64,000 nucleotides of DNA from Septoria linicola (Eukaryota > Ascomycota > Dothideomycetes > Mycosphaerellales > Mycosphaerellaceae). The position numbers and the translations under genes are program-made. The DNA lies in NCBI GenBank assembly GCA_024114885.1, contig CP099420.1, positions 2,108,001 to 2,172,000 of the forward strand, in the 5' to 3' direction. The notes below the pieces were generated by a model, which saw only the letters and a program-made list of their open reading frames with translations, searched no databases and was not told the DNA's origin. Shown here in pieces: positions 55,014 through 64,000 of this stretch. Positions within the stretch are counted from its first letter, which is position 1, and each line of letters opens with the position of its first letter.

Positions 55014-57124
55014 ATGCTCGTTGGCAAATTGGAGCTCCTGCTTTACTTCAGCTTCTACTCTGTCCATGCAGCAGTAGTATCGGAACCCAATGCAGCACTT
55101 ACGAACAGTCACCAACATCGCCAGCCTCGGAAGGATGTCCCATCGAGTAGCTCTCTGCAAGTCATCGAGCGGACATCGCCACGTCCTGCTCAAGTCTTCA
55201 CGACTATCGATAATGGCGTCGCCGTAGCGCTCAAAACCCGAGGATTGACGATCGGAACCGATGTACGAGACGAAGAGGCTCTTCGCAATGCCGGCGCCCG
55301 GGTCGACCGACAACAGCATGGCACACGTGGATCAAATCGTGCTTTTGGCTCAATGCCCGGGGAAGACTACTCGGTATCTTCCCTCAAGAGAAAAGGAGAT
55401 GACGCACGAAGATATCACATGGTGGCCATGAAAGGCGGGCTAGGCGCGCAAAGACGGCAAGCAGACGCGGTGCGTGTTCAGCAACTCTGCATAAAGACTG
55501 TCGATACAGTCTGCAGCCAATGTTCAGATTGGCGCCTTGATGTTAACACATATTCCGGCAGGCGTACATCGATGGCAATCAGACCATCTCGAACGACTGT
55601 CGAACGGCGCCAGTTTACCAGATCCAGAATGGAAGTCTATCCATCTTCGTCAGCAATGTGCAATATTTCTACACTACCTATTCTGGCGTCGATGTTCAGG
55701 TTTTCTCGCCGTCTTTGACTCGCGGCGATATCACACAGTCATTCAGGCTGGCCAGTAGTGGCGAAGTGATATGGAGGAACACTGCCTTCGACAATGGCCA
55801 GGCCGAATTCTGCTCTACGGACAATGGTACCATTTTTGCCGTGTTCCGAACAGCTGCAAGGCCCGAAGGCTGCCTCACAACGCGATTGATGCTATTCATG
55901 GCATCCTCCTGCGCGAGGCTGCCCGAGTACGTATCGACTTTGGTTCAGACTCAATCAACATTCATCGTATCGACGGCTTTCCGTGTCGTTGTGTCGACCG
56001 AACCTCGGACCGTCACGACCACTCAGCGGGAGATCTCCACGTACGAGACGATTTTCTTGCCGACTGTCACAAGTACTTATCAAACAATCTTGGCTGCTTC
56101 AACAGTGACTGCGACTGCAACATATCAGACGACGATCCCCGCTTCCACGGCGACGGCGACCACGATTCTTGTCCAGACAACGACTCAGATTGAGACCAGT
56201 ATTCAACAAGCTAGCACGATCACAACGACTTACCAAACGACCCAAGCCGCATCCACTTACATCACCACAGCCGTCATTACTCAAGCTGCTTCAACAATCA
56301 CGACTACTCATGAAACGACTCGCCCAGCTGTAACTATTGTTCAAACTGTTGTTTCCACAGCGCCAACAGCAACCACGACTTTGTATGGAACAACGACCGC
56401 TCCTCCAATCACTCAGACGAGAACTTTGACTGGAACTACAGTCACGCGAAGTGTTACTGCCACTACCATGTATGCAGCTGCTTCCATAGCAGCGCCCTCT
56501 CTTTGCGGAAACCAAGGCATGGAATATGCAGTGTTCGCCAACAATCCAACGTATCAGACATCGGGCTCAGGCAACTACAACCCAGAGTTCATGAAGGCGC
56601 GCTCGGCAGGCGGCACCTGGACTACTCGCTATTACAACAGCACATATGACACAATCTCGGGAGCGGGCAACTTCTGCCCCTCGGGTGAGAATGCAGTCGG
56701 GCAGATTTACGGGATCCAAACGACATTTAATTGTCGAGAATTCTCAATCGTCCACAGATTCTACATGTTCGCGTACATGTCTGGTACTTGGAGAATCGAA
56801 GTTACATCGATCGACGATCAGGTGCTCACCTGGGTGGGAGCGAAAGCTCAGTCAGGATGGACCAAAGCCAATGCAGATACCAATCGGTGGTATGGACAGA
56901 CGACTTCGTGGCTGTGGGTTAATGTGGTTGCTGGACAATACTATCCCATCAGGATCGCTTTTGGCAACTATGGTGGTGGTGCGAGCTACCTTGCGGCCTT
57001 CTATGATCCCACAAACAACGTGGCGTTTACTACGGACACTCGCAACTCGCCCTACATCCTCCGGCGGTCGTGTGATGGGACGACGGCTGCGCCTTTTCCG
57101 TACCTATTCGGAGAGGAACTGTAA
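55014..57124 (+). CDS. GLEYA-domain adhesin with Thr-rich repeat stalk
   Basis: Two exons, 55014-55469 and 55562-57124, give 672 residues; the intron acceptor TTCCGGCAG is preceded by a TTAAC branch site. Order: signal peptide (MLVGKLELLLYFSFYSVHAA); an N-terminal region of unknown fold with FDNGQAEFCSTDNGTIFAVF; a Thr/Ser-rich stalk at about 290-450 with degenerate repeats (TTTYQTT, AASTxTTTxxTT) expected to be heavily O-glycosylated; and a C-terminal GLEYA domain from about 465 (NQGMEYAVFANNP, VGQIYGIQTTFNCREFS, WLWVNVVAGQYYPIRIAFGN). GLEYA domains are lectin-like beta-sandwiches of yeast flocculins and Epa-type adhesins. Here the lectin is at the C-terminus and no GPI signal is seen. The N-terminal exon is the least certain part. 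Confidence 0.82.
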
Positions 57125-57527
57125 GAGATCGAGCGCGACACAGAGAAACAATATGTACACGAGTGATCTTCGTTCTAGGTACATCAGCATATTCAATTCT
57201 TTCGCAAGACTCACGTGCCAGACGTGCGTTCCTGCAACTTTACCAGCCCCCTTATTTTGAATGACTACACGAACCCTTGCACAACACTTCCCAACGCCTC
57301 TCCCAGTCTTCTCTGAATCACGATCCGGGATGAATGAAATCTCTCCACAGACAAGGCTGCCCAGCAGGCAAACTAAAGCACGTACTGTTCGGCGCGCCAT
57401 TGCTTTGCGGATTGTCCAGAATCTGGTTGAAAATCGAAGTCGGATCAAACACTCTTGCTCGAGCTTGCGGACGTGCTGAGCTATATTGTTGATTGACGCT
57501 GGTCGTTTGGTTTTGGTCCGATAAGTG

Positions 57528-58004
57528 ATGGCTCGTAATTATGTCACTAAGCCGACGACGTTTGTTACTGTGTTGAGTGGGTGGTCGGTGTTCCTCAGTC
57601 CTATGACGGGAATTGTGATTGCGGGTTACTTTCTTGTGAGGAAGAGGCAGTATCATTTGGGGAATCTGTATAGAGGAGTTGCGAGCAGTGCGTACTGGGG
57701 TACAGCGGGGCTCAATTGGAGAGGGCTCGTGGCTTGGGGCGTGGGAATATGGCCTGTCTTACCAGGGTTCGTGAGGTCGATTGATGGGAAGGATGGGAGT
57801 AGTGAGTGCGATGGTATTTATCAGATGACCTACTTCTATGGCTTACTTGCTGCGTTGGCAATGTATTGGGCTTTGCACACTGCATTTCCACAAGAGATGC
57901 AGACGGGCTATTCGCCGTTTGTGCTGCAGGAAAGGAAGCGAGGAGGAAGTGAGGGAGATGTGGCCGAGAGCTTGGATGTTCAGCATGTGAAGAGTGTGGT
58001 CTAG
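57528..58004 (+). pseudogene. NCS1 (uracil/allantoin/purine) permease, C-terminal fragment
   Basis: A 158-codon frame covers only the last membrane segments and tail of an NCS1-family permease: FVTVLSGWSVFLSPMTGIVI, FLVRKRQYHLGNLYRG, LNWRGLVAWGVGIWPVLPGF and a cytosolic tail ending HVKSVV. Intact family members have about 500-550 residues and 12 helices. The preceding 350 residues cannot be found upstream, and a TAA stops the frame just before the ATG. I read it as a 5'-truncated relic, though a short transcribed ORF is possible. Confidence 0.65.
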
Positions 58005-58008
58005 GCAG
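57940..58008 (+). repeat. tail repeat copy A
   Basis: About 70 nt (GAGGAGGAAGTGAGGGAGAT...GTGTGGTCTAGG) that encodes the end of the NCS1 fragment. It recurs at 58583-58652 with about six substitutions. See the finding on the duplication. Confidence 0.75.
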
Positions 58009-58260
58009 CCCATGTGCAGTAACTCTTCGCAGACAAATCGAGTACAACCGATCTGCTGCCTTCGAAATACCACTTCTGAAGGAGCAGCGGCTCATCAAGC
58101 TGCTCCTTGGAAAATTCCCCAGGCACAAGACAAATCCTGACGAGACTGTCCGACTCTTGTGCCTATAGCGGCATATACACTCTGCACTTCTTTCGGATAG
58201 CCATTCTTCGAGCACAGAAATGGACACGATGTTGACGTCGCATGACAGGTTCCGCTCTAC

Positions 58261-59210
58261 TTGATCTTGGCACAACAGTACCACGCCATGGATTCTGCAA
58301 GCACTTTGACATACTCTACACTGTTCTTCCTTGCTTCTGTCACCTGGATACTCAGCACGATGTACGAGACTCGCTTCGCCGTCAAATCTCACCTCGACTA
58401 CATCGGCATCTTCCTCCACATCGTCGGACTTTCAGCTCTTTCCTTCCTGTTCCCGGATCTCAAGCTCGGTGAGAAGAAAAGCGCGAAGCAATTGCAGTAC
58501 ATCACAGCAGTACTTGTGCTCCATCGCTTTGTGTTGGCGATCCAGTATGCCTGCAAGATGCTCGCGGGAGAAAGGGAGCATGCGAGGAGTAAGTGAGGGA
58601 GATGTGGTCGAGAGCTTGGATGCTCAGCATATGAAGAGTGTGGTCTGGGAAGCTTTGCCATGACAGATGTAGAACGGGCAGATCTCGGTGCTTGACATTC
58701 TCACCTCATTCAACTCCAGCCGAGAGCCGGCGACTAGGCTCGCTGGGGTGCCTTCGATGAAAAACACCAATCGGTCACTGGTTAGAGAAGGACTTCCCAG
58801 AAAAGCATGACCAAATCGGTCACCTCGACCTGCTGAAGCAGCCACCGATTGCCTCGTTCGCCGAGCAGCATCTGGCGTACTCGAAACCAGAAGCATTCCT
58901 CGAAGCCTTTCGCTTTACAGATGCAATGATCCTCGCAAGCACCGGCAGCTTCCTACTACTTATTATCAGCCTGTAGCTATTCAATCTGGGCATGAGAGCA
59001 CTGCTACGCAAACTTGGGCTGTTCCGACTCGCGCTTTTTCTCTTGGTTGCACGATTCTTCATAGTCGTAGGGGCTCTGACCGGAAAAGACAAGACTGCTT
59101 TGCTTCTGAAGCAAAACCTATCTGCGTATCTGGTCTGCTCTCTAGAAGTTGGCCGTGGGTATCTTCCCTCCGATACTCTCGGCTATATGCTAACCTCATA
59201 CCACTAGTGC
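58261..59210 (+). pseudogene. multi-pass membrane-protein relic(s)
   Basis: Pieces of one or two hydrophobic proteins. 58261-58596 reads MDSASTLTYSTLFFLASVTW..., then HLDYIGIFLHIVGLSALSFL and FVLAIQYACKML, ending near copy B of the tail repeat. From about 58759 a second frame reads HWLEKDFPEKHDQIGHLDLL, then EAFLEAFRFTDAMILASTGS, FLLLIISL, a TAG stop at 58976, and in the same frame LFNLGMRALLRKLGLFRLAL, ARFFIVVGALTGKDKT. An upstream TGA also lies in frame. A fungal LtrA-like (low-temperature requirement A) origin is conceivable, but I could not establish the family. The stops and missing start argue for decay. Confidence 0.5.
58583..58652 (+). repeat. tail repeat copy B
   Basis: Second copy of the repeat at 57940-58008, in the same orientation, attached to a different upstream sequence (membrane-protein relic). 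The stop TAG of copy A is TGG here. Confidence 0.75.
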
Positions 59211-59484
59211 TCATCCTTGTCAAGGCTCGCCCGTGGGTGAACTCAAAGCAGGTTTGATCGATTAATTGATGGATAGACATGAACACTCCCAGACTATGAA
59301 CATGCTCCACTTGGGAGCCCCCACAATTGTCCTGGTTCGTGGCTTGTCTCCATTTCGCAGTTCGCTTACTGGGACTGACTCTGTTGAATACTGGTCTTGA
59401 TCTCAGGTAGCAGCCTCATTGTGCCCGTCTAAGCTGTAGCTCGATTCTCAACTAGACTATCCCGACGCTTCGGCAGGACCATCA

Positions 59485-61085
59485 TCACAACTTGCCATCC
59501 CAGAAGCTGACAACAGCCCACTTGCCACTCCAGCCCCATTTCCTCTTATTCCCGTCTTCGCCGCCGTCCTGCGCCTTCTTCAACTCCTCGTCTTTACCCT
59601 TTGGCAGGCCGACCACCACATCAGCCTTACAGGTCCTCAGCGCGAGTACTCTCACGCCACTACCAGGTCCCATAGGCCCAATTGCTCCTGCAAACGGCGT
59701 CGTGGGATCCCACTGAGCATCAGCCGTCAGTTTTCTGTAGTTGAGATCGCCCTTGAAGATGACTAGCTCCGACTGCTTGAGATCCTCGTAGAGTGCTGGG
59801 GCGGTGATCGGCAGGCGCCAATATGACCCGCCTTCGGTCCAGAACGGGTTTGGCCGAAGAACGATCTGGCCTTCCGCGTATAGGCTAGACCAGTTCTTGA
59901 AAAGAGTCTCCAGATCGGAAGCTTCCTTGTCGGATAGCGGGTGCGGAGTCACGCCGCGAGCTGTATCTTCTTCGGAAGGTGTCTCGTAGAATTGCTTTGC
60001 ATTGACCAGCACTGATAGTAAGTCTGCGAAATCCCTTGGCACGACATCGGAGACGAACCATGGGATGTTCTTGGGGTGGAGTACGATGTGCGTCGCGAGT
60101 CCTGATTGTAGAAGGTAGCCAGCCAGGATGAGGTCGACAAACAACTCGAAGCCAGCGTTGTCGAGAACGATGTCAACTCTTCGCTCCTTTGCGCCATGCT
60201 TCTGCGCCTGCTTCAACGTGGCAAAAGCCTTGTCGAAATCGTTGACGAGGATCTTGTCCTCATTGGCTTTCCGTGCGTTCGAGCCTTGCAACTTTTGGAT
60301 GTCATCGTAGCTCAGGTTTGTCAACAGACTCAAATCCGTAGCATTGCCCCACAAACATATCTCTGACATCTCCACGAAATACAACTTCTCAGCTTGAGCA
60401 CGCTCCTCTTCAGAAGCGGTGGCAAGAGCAGACTTGTTCGACTCCAGCTGTTGAGACAGATCGTTGTATCGTGCCGCCAGCTCGAGGACAGCAGGTCGCG
60501 AAGAGCGGAAAGTAGACATTTTCTGCTTCGAGAAGACATCGTAGCTCTTCCAGTGTTTCGAAAGCGCGAAAATTGTTGCTATACGGCGGTAGAGGTAGCA
60601 CTCGGCATACAGCCAAGCAACATCGTGCCACTTTGGGCTGCCACGCTGCTCGAGTTCTTGGTTGTAGGCGAAGATGTCTGGACTACCATCCTGGGGCAAA
60701 GGACTAATTGGGTCAGGAAACAACCAGCAAAATCTCTCATTTTGCTGCTTACGTCAATTGCCTGTTGTGCTGGAGCTCGTATTTGAGTGTTGCAAGGTCG
60801 TTTGTAACCTTCTTGCCTTCTTCCACTTTCTCCGGATCTGTCTCCTTCGAAACTGCCTTGTGGACATCATCGATCGCTCCAGTCTGGAAATCACGATCAG
60901 CGCGAGGATCTCAACACCTTTCAACATCTCTCTTACCAAGATGATGGGCCATCGTTCTCTCGCCGAAGTGTATGCGAATGAATCTGCGTCGGCAGTGCCG
61001 TATTGTGCTGTGTGAAAGTCAGCAACGTCACAGAAGCCGTGATCATGCTTCCTTATCACTCACTGACTTTTGTGTCATACTCCAT
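59485..61085 (-). CDS. DUF89/ARMT1-like damage-control phosphatase
   Basis: Four exons, 61085-61064, 61007-60937, 60883-60753 and 60703-59485 (introns 56, 53 and 49 nt), give 480 residues. The short first exons rebuild the family start MEYDTKVTQYGTADADSFAY and SARERWPIILTGAIDDVHKA. The helical N-domain continues KWHDVAWLYAECYLYRRI. The metal-dependent phosphatase core has IVLDNAGFELFVDLILAGYL (Asp-Asn metal site), HPKNIPWFVSDVVP, and VIFKGDLNYRKLTADAQW with GDLNYRK phosphate contacts, ending RTCKADVVVGLPKG. Yeast YMR027W and human ARMT1 are relatives. They dephosphorylate sugar phosphates such as fructose-1-phosphate, and ARMT1 has also been reported as a carboxyl methyltransferase. Confidence 0.9.
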
Positions 61086-61427
61086 GACCACGAATTTCTA
61101 TGTCTATGTTTATCATTTTATGACGTGGAGGCCAAAGATTTTGATTTGGTTGAAGAGCGCTCTTTCCTCTTTCGGAATCCCGCTGCCGATCACGGCAGGA
61201 ACTGTCTGAACTCACGAATATCTAGATCCATACTTCAGGTCGATGGAACAGTCCTGACCGTCTACCAGAGTTATGCGTCTGATGCAGATTTATAGTCGTT
61301 TGAATGAGCTAGATGACGAGATCGAGGAATGCCCACTAACGACAGAAGTCTCGACACAGCCAAGAATGTGCCACCACCAAGTATACGAACTGGCGAGATT
61401 GACACGCCTCCGAGGTCCAACCATTTC

Positions 61428-62223
61428 TCAATCCTGATGCGCTCTATGCTGTTCAGTCCCCGTCAACGGGGTTTGCGCCAGCAACTCTCTCATCCGCGCT
61501 CTTCCCAGGTGTCCATTACCAGCAGCAACCAACAGTAATCGGCCGACAAGCTCCACCGTCTTCCGCGCACAATTAAGCGCTCGCTCCTCAGCACTTCTTT
61601 GGTAGTCGACTCTCAGCACGAACTGTTCCCGCTCGAAAGTCTCACTGCTCTGTCCTGACATTAGCACTATTCAATCCCTACTGACCCTGGACAACACTCA
61701 CCTCATGCATATGCATATCCACAGCCCGAGCCCTCTCGTCTTCCCAGCTCGTCTTTGACCTCGCAGGACCCATGCCAACAAGATGAATCGATATTCTCCA
61801 ATACAGACCTTCAAGCCAGATCCAGTCCACACTGCGACAAAACGTCTCGCTGACATCTCCAATCCAATTCATGCACTGCGTCTTGAACTCCGGCGTCCAA
61901 GCTGGGAACTTTACGATAAAGCCACGCATGACTATAGGTAGAAGCTCGTTGCGAACTTGCGGAGATACCATCGCGATGTTGTCGACGGCGAGTTGCTTCG
62001 AAGAGCGATAGTCCAGTGGGGAAAGGGGCCAAGCGAGGCGGAATTGGATTCGTCCGCCGCTTGAGGTAACGAGTGATGCGCCGATGGTACTTTCTGTTGC
62101 GTACTCGTAGATGATTATGCGTAGCTCTGCAGGTAGTGACTCGAAGGAGGCTGTGTTCTTAGTCGAGGGGATCCATTTCTCGATGCCGAGTCGCGACATT
62201 TGCGCTACTAGGTCCGAAGCCAT
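61428..62223 (-). CDS. hypothetical protein with F-box/2EXR-like start (247 aa)
   Basis: Two exons, 62223-61702 and 61649-61428, with a 52-nt intron (GTGAGT...GGACAG). The motif FESLPAELRIIIYEYA near residue 30 matches the start of the many ascomycete F-box-like/2EXR proteins (LPxELRxxIYxY). The middle holds VRNELLPIVMRGFIVKFPAW; the end is MRELLAQTPLTGTEQHRAHQ. F-box proteins link substrates to SCF ubiquitin ligases, but for this group a ubiquitin role is rarely proven. Confidence 0.7.
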
Positions 62224-62328
62224 GATTGTAATGTCTACAAGAGACTAGATTTAATGATAGTGATGCTCAGAATCGATGTTTAAGTCGTAAAGGGTGTAGT
62301 GTTTGCGAGGAAAATGTATGGTATGCTG

Positions 62329-62694
62329 TCAACAAAAATCAGCAAGACCAGCAGTGAAGGAGTATTCTGTCTGCGGCAGGCACCACGCAGAGGCTCGTAC
62401 CTGAAAGCTACCAGTACATCGGCTTCGGCACATGGCATTACAGTCAGACAACCATGGATCTGTCACTTCTAGTTCCCCACGGTCGGTGCAGCCCACAGCC
62501 AGACTGGCTGCATCGCCATCCGTTGTAGACAGCACCAGAGTACGTGCACGAACGAATGACAGTCGTACGCCCGTTGGGTTTATTGGTAGGCGACCTTTGT
62601 AAGCAACCAAACAATTGTCACCTCGGGTGATTACGCCCTCGCTCGCTTGGTTGTTGTCAAATATCAGAGTAAAGATACCGTGAAAGACTGCCAT
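62329..62694 (-). CDS. small hypothetical protein (121 aa), weak
   Basis: Single frame from an ATG at 62694. Contains six cysteines, four of them close together in the second half (VGCTDRGELEVTDPWLSDCN, AMCRSRC). No signal peptide beyond a short hydrophobic start (MAVFHGIFTLIF). No family recognised and no splice evidence. Confidence 0.3.
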   Translation of the reverse strand: MAVFHGIFTLIFDNNQASEGVITRGDNCLVAYKGRLPINPTGVRLSFVRARTLVLSTTDGDAASLAVGCTDRGELEVTDPWLSDCNAMCRSRCTGSFQVRASAWCLPQTEYSFTAGLADFC

Positions 62695-62875
62695 CCGTTC
62701 TCCAACACAGCCTGAGCATCTTTGTCGCGGCAGAACGCTTAGGAGATTCGTGCGATTTCATCTGAGTGTCGTGATTAGTAGGTGGGTCATATCTCATGTT
62801 GGCGTGATGTGACAGCCGTTCATTCATGCTACTTGTCGTTACTTTCATTTTATCCGGTCTTTGCTCCACACCTCC

Positions 62876-63944
62876 CTACCGCAGCGCGTTGTAGTTCGCT
62901 TCCGGGAAAGAGAGATGGCCATTGGGACTCGTTAGCCCATATCCTGACGGACTCAATGCGGATGGTGCCATACTCTCGTCGTATATCGCTGGCGCGTATG
63001 CAGTCTGAGTCGTGGAATGGTAGCTTGTCCTCCTTCCCGGATGATGCATCCCGTCAGCGTCGGTGTGCGAGTATGTGTCCGAATCTCCTCTCCTGTGTCC
63101 CGCTCCCAGCAAACCCTCGTGTGCAGCGGTTTCTGTTGTCTTGCCGTAGTCAAACCTGTCTGCCGTGTCGTTGTTGTTATTCAGCTCGTCTGTGTCTGTT
63201 GACCAAGGATCTGCCGTCTTGTCCGCCATTGCATCCTCATCTGCGTCATCTCCTGACTGATTCTTCCTGAAGGTTGCTGTTGGCACGACGCCAGTCTGCT
63301 TGTACTGCTTGATGGCGTGGACTGCAATAGCAGCTGTGGATGCAAAGAGCAGGAACATGACCACGCCGAATCCCACAGTCGCCTTGCTGACATTGCATTT
63401 GCTCGCACTGCCGTAAGCGAATGAGGCACAGGTTCCGTCTTTGATCGTGGTGTCGGCGCGCTTGGTCGTGGTTGATTTCGAGTCGGCCTTGTCGTCGGCT
63501 ATGGTCTTGCCTTTGGCGATGGCGTTGGCGTTCCACACTGCAACAGCTATAGAAGCAGCGAACCAGAGGAGGGCGAATAGGACATCGATGGCCGCATAAG
63601 CCCACACGTTGTTCAGCCGCCATGCACGCGACCACCTACGGAGACCTTGTTACGACTTTTACTTCCTCTAACTGACCGAGTTTGACCAACTTACATGGGG
63701 ACCATGACCTGGTAAATGATGGCAGGAATAGTGAGGAAGCACTATACCAGTCAGTTTTGGCTACTCCAAGTCTTTCTCGATCTCATGTCCGTACCAAAGC
63801 AAAGTAATAGCTCGTTTCACCTCCATGTCCGCCGGACTTTGTCATGACAGCGAGCGTGAGGCATCCTGCGACGAATACGAGCACACTCTGGAGGAGATGA
63901 ATACCCGCCTTGTATCTCTGCAGCTTCGTTTGTGGTATGCGCAT
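62876..63944 (-). CDS. MARVEL-like four-helix membrane protein
   Basis: Three exons, 63944-63795, 63741-63695 and 63635-62876, give 318 residues. Four hydrophobic helices match the fungal MARVEL-type topology: KAGIHLLQSVLVFVAGCLTL; YYFALCFLTIPAIIYQVMVP (across intron 1); NNVWAYAAIDVLFALLWFAA with VWNANAIAKG; and SKATVGFGVVMFLLFASTAA. The lumenal loop before helix 4 contains CASFAYGSASKCN. A long polar cytosolic tail (Asp/Asn/Ser/Thr-rich) follows. Relatives include Nce102-type eisosome or sorting proteins. Intron 2 (63694-63636) is required, because reading through it gives an immediate TAA, and its sequence is almost entirely an 18S rRNA fragment (see findings). Confidence 0.85.
63633..63692 (-). 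other. 18S rRNA 3'-end fragment serving as spliceosomal intron
   Basis: On the minus strand these 60 nt match the conserved SSU rRNA terminus, including GGAAGTAAAAGTCGTAACAA and GGTCTCCGTAGGTG, with one evident difference (G for T at 63672). The span nearly coincides with intron 2 of the MARVEL-like gene (63694-63636). It is not an rRNA gene: flanking bases are coding exons, and the rRNA match stops on both sides. Confidence 0.85.
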
Positions 63945-64000
63945 CGTGCTTGCTGCTCTTGTCGAGGTTCTGGTAATTCAAGTTTGTGGATGGGGAGAGG

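Noticed and set aside
57318..57656. minus-strand frame overlapping the NCS1 fragment
   Set aside because: Half is antisense of the permease fragment; the rest resembles nothing and has no start or splice support.
63633..63692. rRNA gene
   Set aside because: Only about 60 nt of 18S sequence is present, bounded on both sides by coding exons; no 5.8S, ITS or further SSU sequence follows.
1..64000. tRNA genes, CRISPR arrays, transposon ends
   Set aside because: Looked for B-box-like motifs, regular repeat-spacer arrays, long terminal or inverted repeats and transposase/reverse-transcriptase motifs; none seen.

Overview
The window is nuclear DNA of a filamentous ascomycete. Most genes carry one to five short GT-AG introns of about 46-100 nt (two of about 160-200 nt), with CTGAC/CTAAC-type branch points. 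Fungal hallmarks include Zn2Cys6 regulators, an allantoate-permease-type MFS transporter, a GLEYA adhesin and a peroxygenase. A stretch resembling the 3' end of 18S rRNA has the GGTCTCCGTAGGTG form that I associate with Capnodiales/Mycosphaerellales (Dothideomycetes). The class-level placement is an inference. Exon joins were deduced by eye from splice signals, frame continuity and family conservation. For every multi-exon gene called intact, the summed exon length is a multiple of three.

Left part (1-24 kb): a small hypothetical gene; an HSP31/DJ-1 gene with a one-base frameshift; a damaged fungal transcription-factor gene; a conserved-looking small protein; the Tup1 corepressor; ORC6; an intact Zn2Cys6 regulator; a MOSC protein; an anion/allantoate-type MFS permease; and an RFX-type transcription factor.

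Middle (24-43 kb): the ER-shaping protein Yop1; a Kex2-type precursor with four cysteine-rich peptide repeats; a SARAF homologue divergent from KIN17; a four-module cysteine-rich secreted protein; a 1344-residue intronless ABC multidrug transporter; a lipid-droplet-type hydrolase; and ribosomal protein L4.

Right part (43-64 kb): several unassigned genes; a secreted RNase T2; ribosomal protein S29 (uS14) lacking most zinc cysteines; a heme-thiolate peroxygenase; cytosolic GluRS; a GLEYA adhesin next to a decayed zone (truncated NCS1 permease, membrane-protein relic, duplicated tail); an ARMT1/DUF89 phosphatase; a two-exon hypothetical; and a MARVEL-like membrane protein.

There is no operon or obvious biosynthetic cluster; this is mostly housekeeping DNA with accessory secreted genes interspersed. 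The strongest unusual signals are: (1) a spliceosomal intron in the MARVEL-like gene that is almost exactly a 60-nt piece of the 18S rRNA 3' end; (2) the KR/RR-processed repeat precursor with invariant C-x9-C-x5-C-x9-C peptides; (3) the cysteine-poor S29; and (4) the pseudogene zone with a duplicated tail beside the adhesin.
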